Below, in pieces: positions 55,797 through 64,000 of a DNA stretch of 64,000 nt. The notes beneath the pieces were generated by a model. The model had not been told where the DNA came from and made no database searches. It saw only the letters and a list, made by a program, of their open reading frames with translations. Each line of letters starts with the position of its first letter. Positions within the stretch are counted from its first letter, which is position 1. The translations under genes were made by a program, and so were the position numbers. Source of the DNA: Acetobacter orientalis (GTDB taxonomy: Bacteria; Pseudomonadota; Alphaproteobacteria; Acetobacterales; Acetobacteraceae); NCBI RefSeq assembly GCF_000963965.1, contig NZ_BAMX01000013.1:1-64000 (forward strand), given 5' to 3'.

Positions 55797-58328
55797 ATGG
55801 CGGCAGATAGCCACTCTCAAGGCTCGACCGGTCTTTCCCTCCGTGCTGGGGGTAAGTCGTTTTTTTCTTTCCTGTTTGCAATGCTACTTATGGTTGGGCT
55901 GTTGCCCACCTTTGCCCAGAGCGCACAGGCACAAAGTGCAGCTTCTGCACCCACAACGACGGCCCCAAGCCTAAGCCGCCAAGATGCAGAGCAACTGCTC
56001 AGCGTGCTCAACGACCCCAAAAAACGCGACGACTTTACCCATACCCTCTCCCTTATGGCGAAGGGCTTACCCGCAGCAGCACCCGCTGCCGCCCCGGCCA
56101 AAAGTGCCGCCGCAACCCCAGCCGTGGTCGATACCGACATTAATTCCGAACTGGATAACCTGTCTGATTCTGTGCAGGGCTATGTCCAGAATTTTGCGGG
56201 CCTGTTTAAAGATCTTGGGTTTGTTGGCTCATGGTTCCGCTCGCAAATTAGCAACCCCGACACGCGCAAAACGCTTATTGATGCCTTCAGCCGGGCATCT
56301 CTTATTTTGCTAACAGCTCTGGCACTTGAACGCGGGGCCAGCTTACTGCTGAAAAAACCCCTAACCGCCGTAACGGCCCTAGCCGAAGCACGCGAGCGTA
56401 AACGCCAAGCCGCAGCAGCCGTTGAGAGTGTGGCAACGGCCACCTCAACCCCAGATACAGATAACACCCAAACCAGAGTTAATGACCAGTTACACCGTAA
56501 TCAGGTCATGCAGTATCTGGTGCGCGTGCCTTATAATCTGCTGCATTTTTTGCTCAAGTTACTGCCTGTTCTGGCTTTTTTTATTCTGGGCTACCTTGGG
56601 GCAGAATTTCTCACCACAACGCCGCAGGCACGCACGGTCACCCTTACGCTCACCAACGCCTATGTTATTGCACGTGGCTTTTACCTGTTGCTTGAAACAG
56701 CATTTGCCCCCCGCTCTCCGGCTATTCGGCTTGCCCCTGCTACAGATTCAACCGCCCGTATGCTTACGCGCTGGTGGAACGTGCTGGTCGCAGCCCCCTC
56801 TCTTATTATCTGCCTTTCAACACTAGGGAGCGAGTTCCATCTGGCGCAGCGCGGTACAGATGCCATGCTGCGTGCTGTGGTGTTGGTGCAGCACCTTATT
56901 ATTGCGGCCTTCATTTGGCGGTTGCGGCATATTGTGGCACGCGCCCTTCAGCCTTCTCCGGCTTTGCGTAAGCATGCGTTTTGGGCCTTTGTGGGTACTA
57001 TGGCCCGCTTTTGGTGGATCCCGGTTCTGTTTTTAGACATTGCACTGTGGTTTGTCTGGGCTGCCCACCTACGCGGCGGGTATAAATGGATTTTGCATGG
57101 CACGCTGCTGACCGTTGCCTGCCTTGTGCTTTCCCGCCTTGTGGCTGTGCTGCTATATGGCCTGCAAGACCACTTATTTAGAGTGTCAGACACCATTGAA
57201 GCCGAATACCCCGGCCTACAAAAACGCGCAGACTACTACTACCCCGCTGTGCGGCGTATTCTGACCATCTTCATTATTTTTGTAACCGCAGTATGTGTGG
57301 CGCAAAGCTGGGGCCTGCCCGCATTTTACTTCTTTACCCAAAACCCCTTGGGCGAACGTTTGGTCAGTGCGGCCATTATTCTTACCATTGGTCTGGTTAT
57401 TGCCGCCGTTGCATGGGAAGCCATTAATGGTGCGCTCAACAAGCAAATTGACCGCTATACCTCAAGCGCCCAAACATCACGCGCAACGCGCTTGCGCACT
57501 ATTTTACCTATTATTCGTACCGTGCTGCTGGTGGTTATTATTATTATTGTGGCCGTTACCACCCTGTCGCAAATTGGCATTAACGTAACACCTTTGCTTA
57601 CCGGTGCTGGTATTTTGGGTGTGGGCCTGTCTTTCGGGTCTCAAAGTCTCTGGAAAGACGTTATCACCGGGTTCTTCATGCTCGCAGAAGATGCCATTCA
57701 GGTAGGTGACTGGGTTACAACCAGCGGTGTTGCCGGTACGGTTGAGCATTTGTCTATCCGTACCCTACGGGTACGCTCCTTCGACGGTGACCTGCACATT
57801 ATTCCTTTCTCGTCTGTTACGTCTATTGCCAACACGGGCAAGGGCTTTAACCAGCTTATTGTGCGCCAAACCCTAGACCTGACAGAAGATTCAACGCGCG
57901 TTGCAGCCCTTATGGCGCAGGTCATTAAAGAAATGCGCCAAGAAGACGCTTTCAAAGACATGATCTACTCAGAATATAACGATCTGGGCGTTGATTGCAG
58001 CGACGGGAACGGTGCTGTGCTAATTGGCACTATTCGCACGGCCCCCATGATGAAATGGAAAGTGCAACGTGAATTTTACCGCCGTCTGGCCAACCTCATG
58101 GCCGAGAATAAGGTGAAATTCTACACCCCCACCTCGTATTCCACTACGCCACCGGGCAATAGCTTACACCTTGCACTAGACAGCATGCCCGATGCCCTTT
58201 TAAACGCCAGCACCCAAGCCCCTCCGGCTACCCCAACCGCACAGCCAGACACTCAGAGCGCACCCGCCAGCAGCACGCCTGGTAACGCCAAACCGTCTGG
58301 CCCAACAGAAAGCGCACCACATGGCTGA
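55797..58328 (+). CDS. Large mechanosensitive ion channel, MscS family
   Basis: An inner-membrane channel that opens on osmotic downshock. At 843 residues it is about three times as long as E. coli MscS. It has a signal peptide (LLPTFAQSAQA region), an Ala-rich periplasmic part, about ten membrane helices between 170 and 600, then the MscS core with the pore helix GAGILGVGLSFGSQSLWKD, the beta domain AIQVGDWVTTSGVAGTVEHL, and the C-terminal domain. The last ~40 residues are a Pro/Ala/Ser tail. An AAAGGA site stands before the ATG. Its end overlaps the next gene by eight bases, so the two are coupled. Confidence 0.9.
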   Translation: MAADSHSQGSTGLSLRAGGKSFFSFLFAMLLMVGLLPTFAQSAQAQSAASAPTTTAPSLSRQDAEQLLSVLNDPKKRDDFTHTLSLMAKGLPAAAPAAAPAKSAAATPAVVDTDINSELDNLSDSVQGYVQNFAGLFKDLGFVGSWFRSQISNPDTRKTLIDAFSRASLILLTALALERGASLLLKKPLTAVTALAEARERKRQAAAAVESVATATSTPDTDNTQTRVNDQLHRNQVMQYLVRVPYNLLHFLLKLLPVLAFFILGYLGAEFLTTTPQARTVTLTLTNAYVIARGFYLLLETAFAPRSPAIRLAPATDSTARMLTRWWNVLVAAPSLIICLSTLGSEFHLAQRGTDAMLRAVVLVQHLIIAAFIWRLRHIVARALQPSPALRKHAFWAFVGTMARFWWIPVLFLDIALWFVWAAHLRGGYKWILHGTLLTVACLVLSRLVAVLLYGLQDHLFRVSDTIEAEYPGLQKRADYYYPAVRRILTIFIIFVTAVCVAQSWGLPAFYFFTQNPLGERLVSAAIILTIGLVIAAVAWEAINGALNKQIDRYTSSAQTSRATRLRTILPIIRTVLLVVIIIIVAVTTLSQIGINVTPLLTGAGILGVGLSFGSQSLWKDVITGFFMLAEDAIQVGDWVTTSGVAGTVEHLSIRTLRVRSFDGDLHIIPFSSVTSIANTGKGFNQLIVRQTLDLTEDSTRVAALMAQVIKEMRQEDAFKDMIYSEYNDLGVDCSDGNGAVLIGTIRTAPMMKWKVQREFYRRLANLMAENKVKFYTPTSYSTTPPGNSLHLALDSMPDALLNASTQAPPATPTAQPDTQSAPASSTPGNAKPSGPTESAPHG

Positions 58329-59067
58329 AACTCCAGCCTGTAGGGGCACTGCCCCTACCCTGCCCTTTGAAGATGATCTGGCCAAAAACGGCTTTGCCTA
58401 CCAGCAAGCCGCCACCATGCGCCCTTTGTTAGAAGCCTACGGGCTAGAGCGGTGGCACGATTTTGCCGAGAGCTGGAACCATTTGGGCGTAGACCGTTAC
58501 ATGGCAGATGGCGGCCGCTACCGCCGCCGCCGCTACGCCACTTTTTCGGTAACGGAAGAGGGCATTACCCGCAAACCCCACCAGCCCCACTACCAAAGCC
58601 GAGACTACAACACCCTTAATGGGGGTATTGAGCGGTGGTTTAAACCCATGCTGCCAGACATTGGCAGCCACCCCGCCCTACTGGCCATATTACGAGTTGC
58701 CCACCGTATGGCCACAGACCTAACCCCGCAGGCCCAGCGCCCGCAGGCTTGGCATACAGAGGTACACCAGTTTCGTATTGAGCCAAGCCCAGACACGCTT
58801 GGCCAACCCACCCCAGAAGGGCTGCACCGTGATGGGGTGGACTGGGTCTGTGTTGTAATGATTGACCGCGACAATATTGCGAGCGGTGAAACATCCATCC
58901 ATGATCTAAACCGCACAACAGTTGGGAGCTTTACCCTCACCAACCCGCTGGATACAGCCTTTGTGAACGACAGCCGCGTCTACCACGGCGTAACCCCCGT
59001 AACCCCGGTTGACCCCACACGCCCCGCACACCGTGACGTGCTGGTAGTAACCCTACGGCACGAATAA
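58321..59067 (+). CDS. 2-oxoglutarate/Fe(II) dioxygenase family protein (amino-acid hydroxylase-like)
   Basis: A 248-residue protein resembling the 2OG-Fe dioxygenase group that includes the L-isoleucine 4-hydroxylase IDO. Metal ligands can be read as His169 and Asp171 (GLHRDGVDWV) and His222 (RVYHGVTPV); Arg238 (HRDVLVVTL) would bind the oxoglutarate carboxylate. FxxSWNHLGVDRYM and YRRRRYATF are typical N-terminal blocks. No signal peptide is present. It starts inside the end of the MscS gene, eight bases overlapping, an unusual partner. The substrate, perhaps a free branched-chain or hydrophobic amino acid, is inference. Confidence 0.82.
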   Translation: MAETPACRGTAPTLPFEDDLAKNGFAYQQAATMRPLLEAYGLERWHDFAESWNHLGVDRYMADGGRYRRRRYATFSVTEEGITRKPHQPHYQSRDYNTLNGGIERWFKPMLPDIGSHPALLAILRVAHRMATDLTPQAQRPQAWHTEVHQFRIEPSPDTLGQPTPEGLHRDGVDWVCVVMIDRDNIASGETSIHDLNRTTVGSFTLTNPLDTAFVNDSRVYHGVTPVTPVDPTRPAHRDVLVVTLRHE

Positions 59068-59095
59068 AAAACGCGGGAAGTACTCCTTCCCGCGT
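59066..59095 (-). terminator. Intrinsic terminator, mainly for the minus-strand small gene
   Basis: ACGCGGGAAG at 59071-59080 pairs with CTTCCCGCGT at 59086-59095 around a 5-base loop. On the minus strand five T follow. It lies between the convergent dioxygenase gene and the small membrane protein gene and may slow both. Confidence 0.85.
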
Positions 59096-59142
59096 GTAGT
59101 GCGCACCAATTTATAGCCTGAGACTGCTTTGCCTAAAGGCGC

Positions 59143-59472
59143 TTAGTAGCCTGCATAAAACACGGCATGAAAACCTAACGCCGCAAAGCAGAACACAAAA
59201 ACCATTGCGCCCACCATCTGTGCTACTTCTCGCATTGTTATATCCTGCTCATTTACCGCAACCGCAGCAACGGGCTGCGGCGTAACGGGCACAACGGGGT
59301 CGGGCAGTGCGGCTTGGGCCTGTGTTTCTACAGTTTGGCCCACGGTTTGGTGTGCCGTATCCTGCTCTGCCACTCTGTTTTCAGGCTGCAAGGCGGCGGT
59401 GACATTTTGTGATGATTCTGTTCCGGTCACGGCACAACCCTTCCATTTTTGCAACTCTGATTTGTAATTCAT
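59143..59472 (-). CDS. Small predicted membrane protein, unrecognised
   Basis: A 109-residue frame that I do not recognise. Its first ~80 residues are polar and rich in Gln, Val, Ala, Pro and Thr. The last 25 form one hydrophobic helix (VAQMVGAMVFVFCFAALGFHAVF), suggesting a C-terminally anchored membrane protein. A Cys at position 13 of the N-terminal part is the only other notable residue. The ATG at 59472 has no good ribosome site, and the open frame continues to 59520, so the start is uncertain. A strong terminator follows it, which favours a real gene. Confidence 0.55.
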   Translation of the reverse strand: MNYKSELQKWKGCAVTGTESSQNVTAALQPENRVAEQDTAHQTVGQTVETQAQAALPDPVVPVTPQPVAAVAVNEQDITMREVAQMVGAMVFVFCFAALGFHAVFYAGY

Positions 59473-59610
59473 ACTTATCTGGGGGGAGAGACCCATTCCG
59501 TCAAGGGGCGGGGATCGCAAAAATCTGCATCACCCATGCCCCCATTAGGGATAGACGCCCGCCCACAACACAGGCACACGATAGAAAAACACGTTCAGGA
59601 GTTATCCCTC

Positions 59611-60042
59611 ATGAAATGCCTGCATGTATTGTCTGTGGTCGCAGTTGCCACACTGGGCAGCTTTATTGCCGCCAGCACGCCAGCTTTTTGCGCCGCCGCT
59701 AAGCCCGTAGCCCCTCCGGCCTTGGCCGATGCACACACAAACTATTCTGTGGCGCAGTTTCAGGGGCAGTGGGCGCTCATGTCCAATATGGGCACCATTA
59801 ACGTTATGGCTAACAAGGCCCTAGGCCCAGCAGCACGCCTACTGGTAGCACTGCCAGAAGACCTGAAAAAAATAGTCGGGCAAGATCGCTTTAGCCTTGC
59901 CCGCGTGTCTGGCACCGCATGGCAAGGTGCAGAGGGTGACCTTACAGCCACCCTTACCCTTATTTCTGAAAACAGCGCGCAATTGCACATTACGGGCAAA
60001 AGGGGCCACAAGCTCGACCTGCCCCTTTATCGTAACGACTAA
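59611..60042 (+). CDS. Small secreted protein, unrecognised
   Basis: A 143-residue exported protein of unknown function. The signal peptide is clear (MKCLHVLSVVAVATLGSFIA, cleavage near AFC-AA or CAA-AK). The mature part has a Gln-Gly-Trp region (VAQFQGQWALMSN), a helical stretch LPEDLKKIVGQDRF and a C-terminal strand pattern ATLTLISENSAQLHITG, like a small beta-rich fold. CAGGAG stands nine bases before the ATG at 59611. A Cys at the end of the signal region is not in a good lipobox. It is divergent from the small membrane protein. Confidence 0.7.
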   Translation: MKCLHVLSVVAVATLGSFIAASTPAFCAAAKPVAPPALADAHTNYSVAQFQGQWALMSNMGTINVMANKALGPAARLLVALPEDLKKIVGQDRFSLARVSGTAWQGAEGDLTATLTLISENSAQLHITGKRGHKLDLPLYRND

Positions 60043-60060
60043 CGTAGGCCGCTATACGCC

Positions 60061-60094
60061 TAAAAAAAACCGCCCTGCAACAAAGCAGGGCGGT
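60061..60094 (-). terminator. Intrinsic terminator after the DnaJ-type gene
   Basis: A perfect 10-base stem, ACCGCCCTGC (60069-60078) with GCAGGGCGGT (60085-60094), has a 6-base loop and is followed by eight T on the minus strand. It lies 38 bases past the end of the DnaJ-type gene and may also end the plus-strand small gene. Confidence 0.93.
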
Positions 60095-60131
60095 AAAACT
60101 GGCAGGCTAGTCTTCTCTCAAAACAACAGTT

Positions 60132-61040
60132 TTAAGCCGTTGTTTCAGGCGTCCAACCTTTCAGGAATTTTTCCAGAGCGGCATCTGGTTTACCAACTTT
60201 AATTTGCAGGGTCACATACAGGTTACCAACAGGACGCGTGCCATGTGCTTGTACCCCTCTGCCACGTAGCCGCAGTTTGGTGCCACTATCAGAGCCTGCA
60301 GGAATATTCATTTTTACAGGCCCAGTGGGTGTTGGTACCGTAAAGGAGCCACCAAGCACCGCTGTTTTTAAATCAACCGGCAGGGTTTCATACAAATCCG
60401 TGCCTTGGCGGGTGTAGGTAGCATCTGGCTTCACTGTCACGGTTATCAAGGCATCGCCACTGGGGCCACCTTGCACACCGGCTTCGCCTTTACCGCGCAA
60501 GCGCAGCATTTGGCCATCTTCAATACCGGGTGGAATTTTTACATCCAATGCAGACCCATCGGGCAAAGTAATGCGCGATGTCGCCCCGTTAACCGCGTCC
60601 AGAAAGCTCACACTTAAAGAGTAAGAACGGTCTGCGCCTTTACGCGGGCCTGCACGGCGGCCACGCCCGCTACCAAACATGCCGAACAGGTCGCTAAGGT
60701 CATCTTCAGAAAATGCGCCACCGGCACCACCGCCCGCACCGGGCCGAAAACCACCTTGGAACCCATGAAAGCCGCCACCGCCGCCAGCACCACCAAAACC
60801 GGGGTGCCGTTCTTGGCCTTCGGCATCAATTTCACCGCGGTCAAAACGTGCACGCTTTTCAGTATCAGACAACAGGTCGTTGGCTTGGTTAACAGCTTTA
60901 AACTGCTCTTCGGCCACCTTGTCATTGGGGTTTAGGTCTGGGTGGTATTTTTTGGCCAGCTTACGGTACGCTTTGCGCACATCGTCCTGACTAGCGCTTT
61001 TGGTAACGCCCAGCACTTCATACGGATTACGCGCACTCAT
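60132..61040 (-). CDS. DnaJ-type co-chaperone without zinc finger (CbpA-like)
   Basis: A J-domain protein that stimulates DnaK. The 302 residues have an N-terminal J domain ([15 protein letters not shown], with HPD in KKYHPDLNP), a Gly/Phe-rich linker (about 75-130), and two C-terminal beta domains ending in LEKFLKGW. The Cys-rich zinc finger of DnaJ is absent, so it belongs to the CbpA type. GGGAG/CAGG precede the ATG. It is a single-gene unit with a strong terminator. Confidence 0.92.
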   Translation of the reverse strand: MSARNPYEVLGVTKSASQDDVRKAYRKLAKKYHPDLNPNDKVAEEQFKAVNQANDLLSDTEKRARFDRGEIDAEGQERHPGFGGAGGGGGFHGFQGGFRPGAGGGAGGAFSEDDLSDLFGMFGSGRGRRAGPRKGADRSYSLSVSFLDAVNGATSRITLPDGSALDVKIPPGIEDGQMLRLRGKGEAGVQGGPSGDALITVTVKPDATYTRQGTDLYETLPVDLKTAVLGGSFTVPTPTGPVKMNIPAGSDSGTKLRLRGRGVQAHGTRPVGNLYVTLQIKVGKPDAALEKFLKGWTPETTA

Positions 61041-61432
61041 GCCTGATCTCCCTGTTTGTTAGCAGAGACTACGGCCCCACAGACATGAGCTACAAGGCGA
61101 GGTTGTAAATAAGCCTCTGCCAATAAGGTGATCATAAAGTGCTTCTCTCCAGTCTTTTTTCTCGGTCAGGCACGGGCTGCACAAGCACCCCGCCCTTTAT
61201 GCCATACTGCTTTTTCTAACTTATAATAATGGGAACGCCCCAACGCCGGGTCAATGGACAGAACTGGGCATTCACGCCACAGGCTGTGCCTTTTTTTGCA
61301 CATGCGGGCCAGACATTTCCAAAGAAGCAATAGCCTATGGGCACCATACTCTCTATAAGCTGTTAGAAAGAAACGCGCCTGGGCAACCAACTGGCCCCCC
61401 GCCTAGGCCCTGCAGCAACTGGAGAACCGGCT
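61041..61432. promoter_or_regulatory. Divergent intergenic region, DnaJ-type gene / ubiK
   Basis: 392 bases between divergent genes. The DnaJ-type ribosome site lies at the left end and GGAG of ubiK at the right. An open minus-strand frame at 61166-61390 looks like a chance frame. I see no clear heat-shock promoter or other element. Confidence 0.45.
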
Positions 61433-61720
61433 ATGCCTGACAAACCGCGCTTTTTTGATGATCTGGCCGGTGTCGCTGGCGGCGCTTTTTCTGCCCTGAC
61501 CGGCCTGCGCGAAGAAATTAACGCCATTGTACGCAGTCGCGTTGATGAAGTTTTGACCGGCCTGCAAGTTGTACGCCGTGAAGAATTTGAAGTCGTGCGT
61601 GAACTCGCTGCCCGTGCCCGCATTGCTCAAGAAGAAGCAGAACGCCGCATTGCAGCCCTAGAAGCCCGGGTTGAGGCTCTAGAACACACCACGCAGCACA
61701 CACACCACCACTCAGCCTAA
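61433..61720 (+). CDS. ubiK: UbiK-family ubiquinone biosynthesis accessory factor (YqiC-like)
   Basis: A small coiled-coil protein of the BMFP/YqiC type, known as UbiK, that helps the ubiquinone-synthesis complex under aerobic conditions and binds membranes. The 95 residues have the family N-terminal pattern FFDDLAGVAGGAFSALTGLR and a long C-terminal coiled coil (EEAERRIAALEARVEALE). The last ten residues are His-rich (HTHHHSA end), which is unusual. GGAG stands nine bases before the ATG. It leads a run with ybjN, proC and a COQ9-type gene. Confidence 0.85.
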   Translation: MPDKPRFFDDLAGVAGGAFSALTGLREEINAIVRSRVDEVLTGLQVVRREEFEVVRELAARARIAQEEAERRIAALEARVEALEHTTQHTHHHSA

Positions 61721-61807
61721 GCCGCATACCCATTTTGGGACATGGCAGCACACATGCTGCCATGCGGCCGCACTTACGCCCGCCCCTTTTGCGCTGGAGA
61801 GTGAGCT

Positions 61808-62308
61808 ATGCCTGCACTAAGCACAACATCTGCCCATGATACCTCTAACCCGCTCGACCTGATGGAGCAGGTTATTGCCGGGCTAGACTGGAATTTTGAT
61901 CGGTGCACCGCAACAGAAATGGCGGTAGAGGCACCGGGTAAATGGTGTGACTACGGCCTGTTCTTTTCTTGGTCGGCAGAATTAGGCGCGGTGCATTTCA
62001 CCTGCGCTTTCGACCTTAAAGCCCCGCCCGCACAACAACGTGGCCTGTACGAGCTTTTGGGTATGGCCAACGAGCGTATCTGGATAGGCCATTTCAGCCT
62101 CGATCAAGACGATGGCGTGCTGCTGTTTCGCCACGCCCTGTTGCTCCGTGGCACAGAACTCAGCGTCGAAATGTTTGAAGACCTGATAGATATTGCCCTG
62201 ACAGAATGCGAACGCCTGTACCCGGCTTTCCAGTTCTTTCTGTGGGGTGGGCAAGAACCGGCAGATGCCCTTGCCGCTGCCATGCTAGACTGCGCCGGAG
62301 AAGCCTAA
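61808..62308 (+). CDS. YbjN-domain protein
   Basis: A 166-residue cytosolic protein with the YbjN fold, related to type III secretion chaperones; function poorly known. Motifs: NPLDLMEQVIAGLDWNFDR at the N-terminus, and FFSWSAELGAVHFTCAFDLKA in the middle as two strands. GGAG precedes the ATG. The stop codon overlaps the proC start by one base (TAATG), so proC translation depends on it. Confidence 0.85.
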   Translation: MPALSTTSAHDTSNPLDLMEQVIAGLDWNFDRCTATEMAVEAPGKWCDYGLFFSWSAELGAVHFTCAFDLKAPPAQQRGLYELLGMANERIWIGHFSLDQDDGVLLFRHALLLRGTELSVEMFEDLIDIALTECERLYPAFQFFLWGGQEPADALAAAMLDCAGEA

Positions 62309-63129
62309 TGAGCCAAAACACGCCTTTACCCTCTGTTTTACTTATTGGGTGTGGCAAAATGGGCGGCGCCATGCTTGAGGGCTGGCTGGAGCACGGGCTT
62401 AAACCCTCTGTTGTGCTAGACCGGCACGAGCACACGCTCCCCGCACCCCATGTCCATGCACGCAGCTTGACTGATATTGCGGCAGACTTTACGCCAGACA
62501 TTATTATTCTGGCAGTGAAACCCCAAAAAGCGAACGATATACTGGCAGAGCTTGCCCAGCACTACCCACAGGCAACGCTCCTATCCGTCATGGCTGGCCG
62601 TACCATTGAAAGCCTAAAGGCCCAGTTTACCGCCGCTATACCGGGTGCAAACCCCACCATTATTCGGGCCATGCCCAACACACCCTGTGCCATTGGCGCA
62701 GGCATTACTGGCCTCTATGCCCCCCCACAAGCCACAGAGCAGCAAAAGCAGAACTGTGACAGGCTTATTCGCTCTGTAGGTGAAACTGTTTGGGTTGAGA
62801 CCGAACACCTGATTGATGCCGTCACGGCTGTATCAGGCAGTGGCCCAGCCTACGCTTTTTTGCTGGCCGAACTGATGGAAAAAGCAGGTGTTGAGCAAGG
62901 CCTACCCCAAGAGCAAGCGCGCAAACTTGCACGCCACACAGTCTATGGCGCAGGTGCTCTGCTTGAACAGTCAGACCTCGATTCTGCCGAGCTACGCACA
63001 CGCGTAACCAGCCCCGGCGGCACCACAGCCGCGGCCCTTGCCGTGCTTATGGCCCCAGAGGCATGGCCCACCACCGTACCAAAGGCCATTGCGGCAGCGG
63101 CTCAGCGTGCGCAAGAGCTTTCGTCTTAA
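62308..63129 (+). CDS. proC: Pyrroline-5-carboxylate reductase
   Basis: The last step of proline synthesis, NAD(P)H reduction of pyrroline-5-carboxylate. The 273 residues have the Rossmann motif LLIGCGKMGGAMLEGW, the substrate block RAMPNTPCAIGAGITGLY, and the C-terminal signature VTSPGGTTAAALAVL with AVSGSGPAYAFLLAELM. The start at 62308 is chosen by coupling and by the motif; the longer frame from 62206 lies within ybjN. It is between ybjN and the COQ9-type gene. Confidence 0.95.
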   Translation: MSQNTPLPSVLLIGCGKMGGAMLEGWLEHGLKPSVVLDRHEHTLPAPHVHARSLTDIAADFTPDIIILAVKPQKANDILAELAQHYPQATLLSVMAGRTIESLKAQFTAAIPGANPTIIRAMPNTPCAIGAGITGLYAPPQATEQQKQNCDRLIRSVGETVWVETEHLIDAVTAVSGSGPAYAFLLAELMEKAGVEQGLPQEQARKLARHTVYGAGALLEQSDLDSAELRTRVTSPGGTTAAALAVLMAPEAWPTTVPKAIAAAAQRAQELSS

Positions 63130-63206
63130 ATCTACCCACCCATACCTGCCGCCCGCTTTAGGGTGGCACTTCTGTTTCCCCCCTTTCCCCGACAGCAGGC
63201 TTTTTT

Positions 63207-63872
63207 ATGGATACCGACGATTTCGACACAGCTCTTCTTACGGCCGCCATGGCACAGGCAGAAGAACGGGGCTGGTCTTCTGTTTCGCTTCTTGATGCCG
63301 CACGGGCTGCCGGTCTGTCATTTTCTGAAACACGCACCCGCTTTCCGCTTCGGGCCTCTCTGCTGCTTCGCCTAGGCCGCATTGCAGATGATTCGGCCTT
63401 GGCTGACGACACCGCCAGCGGTAACGCACGCGAGCGCCTGTTTGACCTGCTTATGCGTAGGCTTGATGTCTTCCAACTCTACCGCAACGGCATAAAATCT
63501 GTATTGCGTGGCCTGCCATTTGACCCACCTCTGGCCCTACTGTTGGGCGGTGCCACGGTAGAAAGCATGCGTTGGATGGCTGATGCGGCAGGCATTACCG
63601 TAACCGGCGTTATGGGCTTTGTACGCGTTAACATGGTGGTTGGTATCTGGACACACACCCTACGCGCTTGGGAAAAAGACGAAAGCGAAGACATGGGCAG
63701 CACTATGGCCGCCCTAGACCAAGCGCTGGATAAAGCCGCCCGTTTCAACCTTTTTCCGGCCGATACAGGGCTGAATGACGGTGATTTGCCTGACCTCGAT
63801 TTTGCTGAACCGGAGCCTCCGCTACCACCAAATGCAAAAAATACGACTTTTGATGAAAAACTAGACGGATAA
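63207..63872 (+). CDS. COQ9-family protein
   Basis: A 221-residue member of the COQ9 family, whose TetR-like fold binds lipids and supports the COQ7/Ubi hydroxylases in ubiquinone synthesis. Features: a TetR-like N-terminal helical region (WSSVSLLDAARAAGLS), RLDVFQLYRNGIKSVLRGLP, and MRWMADAAGITVTGVMGFVR typical of the family. The C-terminal ~35 residues are acidic and Pro-rich. With UbiK just upstream it suggests that this cluster supports ubiquinone-based respiration, central to acetic acid bacteria (inference). Confidence 0.87.
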   Translation: MDTDDFDTALLTAAMAQAEERGWSSVSLLDAARAAGLSFSETRTRFPLRASLLLRLGRIADDSALADDTASGNARERLFDLLMRRLDVFQLYRNGIKSVLRGLPFDPPLALLLGGATVESMRWMADAAGITVTGVMGFVRVNMVVGIWTHTLRAWEKDESEDMGSTMAALDQALDKAARFNLFPADTGLNDGDLPDLDFAEPEPPLPPNAKNTTFDEKLDG

Positions 63873-63924
63873 TCTCTTTACGAAACATGCTGGTTGGTCT
63901 TATTAAGGGCCAACCACACACTGG

Positions 63925-63999
63925 TGGGGCGTAGCCAAGCGGTAAGGCAGCGGATTTTGATTCCGCCATGCGGAGGTTCGAATCCTCCCGCCCCAGCCA
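63925..63999 (+). tRNA. tRNA-Gln (anticodon TTG)
   Basis: A complete 75-base cloverleaf at the right edge. The acceptor TGGGGCG pairs with CGCCCCA, the anticodon stem GCGGA/TCCGC encloses the loop TTTTGAT with anticodon TTG, and the T arm GGAGG/CCTCC has loop TTCGAAT. The discriminator is G and CCA is encoded. It reads CAA and is one of the expected MnmA substrates. Confidence 0.97.
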
Positions 64000-64000
64000 C

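Noticed and set aside
61166-61390. Minus-strand frame of 74 residues before ubiK
   Set aside because: Basic and Cys-containing but with no ribosome site or family pattern; likely chance.

Overview
The window looks like chromosomal core sequence of an acetic acid bacterium (Alphaproteobacteria, Acetobacteraceae; Acetobacter or a close relative is my inference). The grounds are the alphaproteobacterial gene order secA-yebC-ruvCAB-ybgC-tolQRAB-pal-cpoB-tilS-ftsH-folP-glmM, AddAB recombination enzymes, a COQ9-type protein, a CtrA-type response regulator, and an rmlBACD cluster in the order known from Acetobacter pellicle (pol) loci. I see no insertion sequence, prophage, integrase, rRNA or CRISPR array. 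Most genes lie on the minus strand.

Layout. 1-9.1 kb (accessory): a periplasmic trehalase cut by the left edge, with an Ala-Pro linker coded by hexanucleotide repeats; an AT-rich gap with a probable gene remnant; an unrecognised PLP-dependent enzyme coupled to a histidine phosphatase; then the dTDP-L-rhamnose operon rmlBACD. 9.1-19.9 kb: ftsK with a pseudouridine synthase, a GT4 glycosyltransferase, and a sulfur-trafficking cluster (two tandem cysteine desulfurases, a 2Fe-2S ferredoxin, mnmA, a GST-like protein), followed by an alpha/beta hydrolase. 20-25.3 kb: trmJ-cysS, tRNA-Thr, accD-folC, trxA. 25.4-32.6 kb: addA-addB-tsaE, translationally coupled.

32.6-33.9 kb: an AT-rich island leads into a CtrA-like response regulator. 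It has Glu at the phosphoacceptor position (residue 51) and a one-base frameshift in an A6 tract inside the DNA-binding domain. I consider this the most unusual locus here. 33.9-49.7 kb: thiD-glmM, folP, ftsH, tilS, cpoB, pal, tolBARQ, ybgC, ruvBAC and yebC, covering cell wall, folate, Tol-Pal envelope and Holliday-junction functions. 49.7-55.7 kb: secA divergent from a periplasmic parvulin, then argJ and an RDD membrane protein. 55.8-64 kb: a large MscS channel overlapping a 2-oxoglutarate/Fe dioxygenase-like gene, two small unrecognised envelope proteins, a DnaJ-type co-chaperone, and a ubiK-ybjN-proC-coq9 run ending in tRNA-Gln.

Translational coupling is common: seven gene junctions use the 4-base ATGA overlap. 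Clear intrinsic terminators follow the GST gene, the alpha/beta hydrolase, pal, tolB, the small 59.1-kb gene and the DnaJ-type gene. All family assignments come from reading motifs and gene order; no database search was run.
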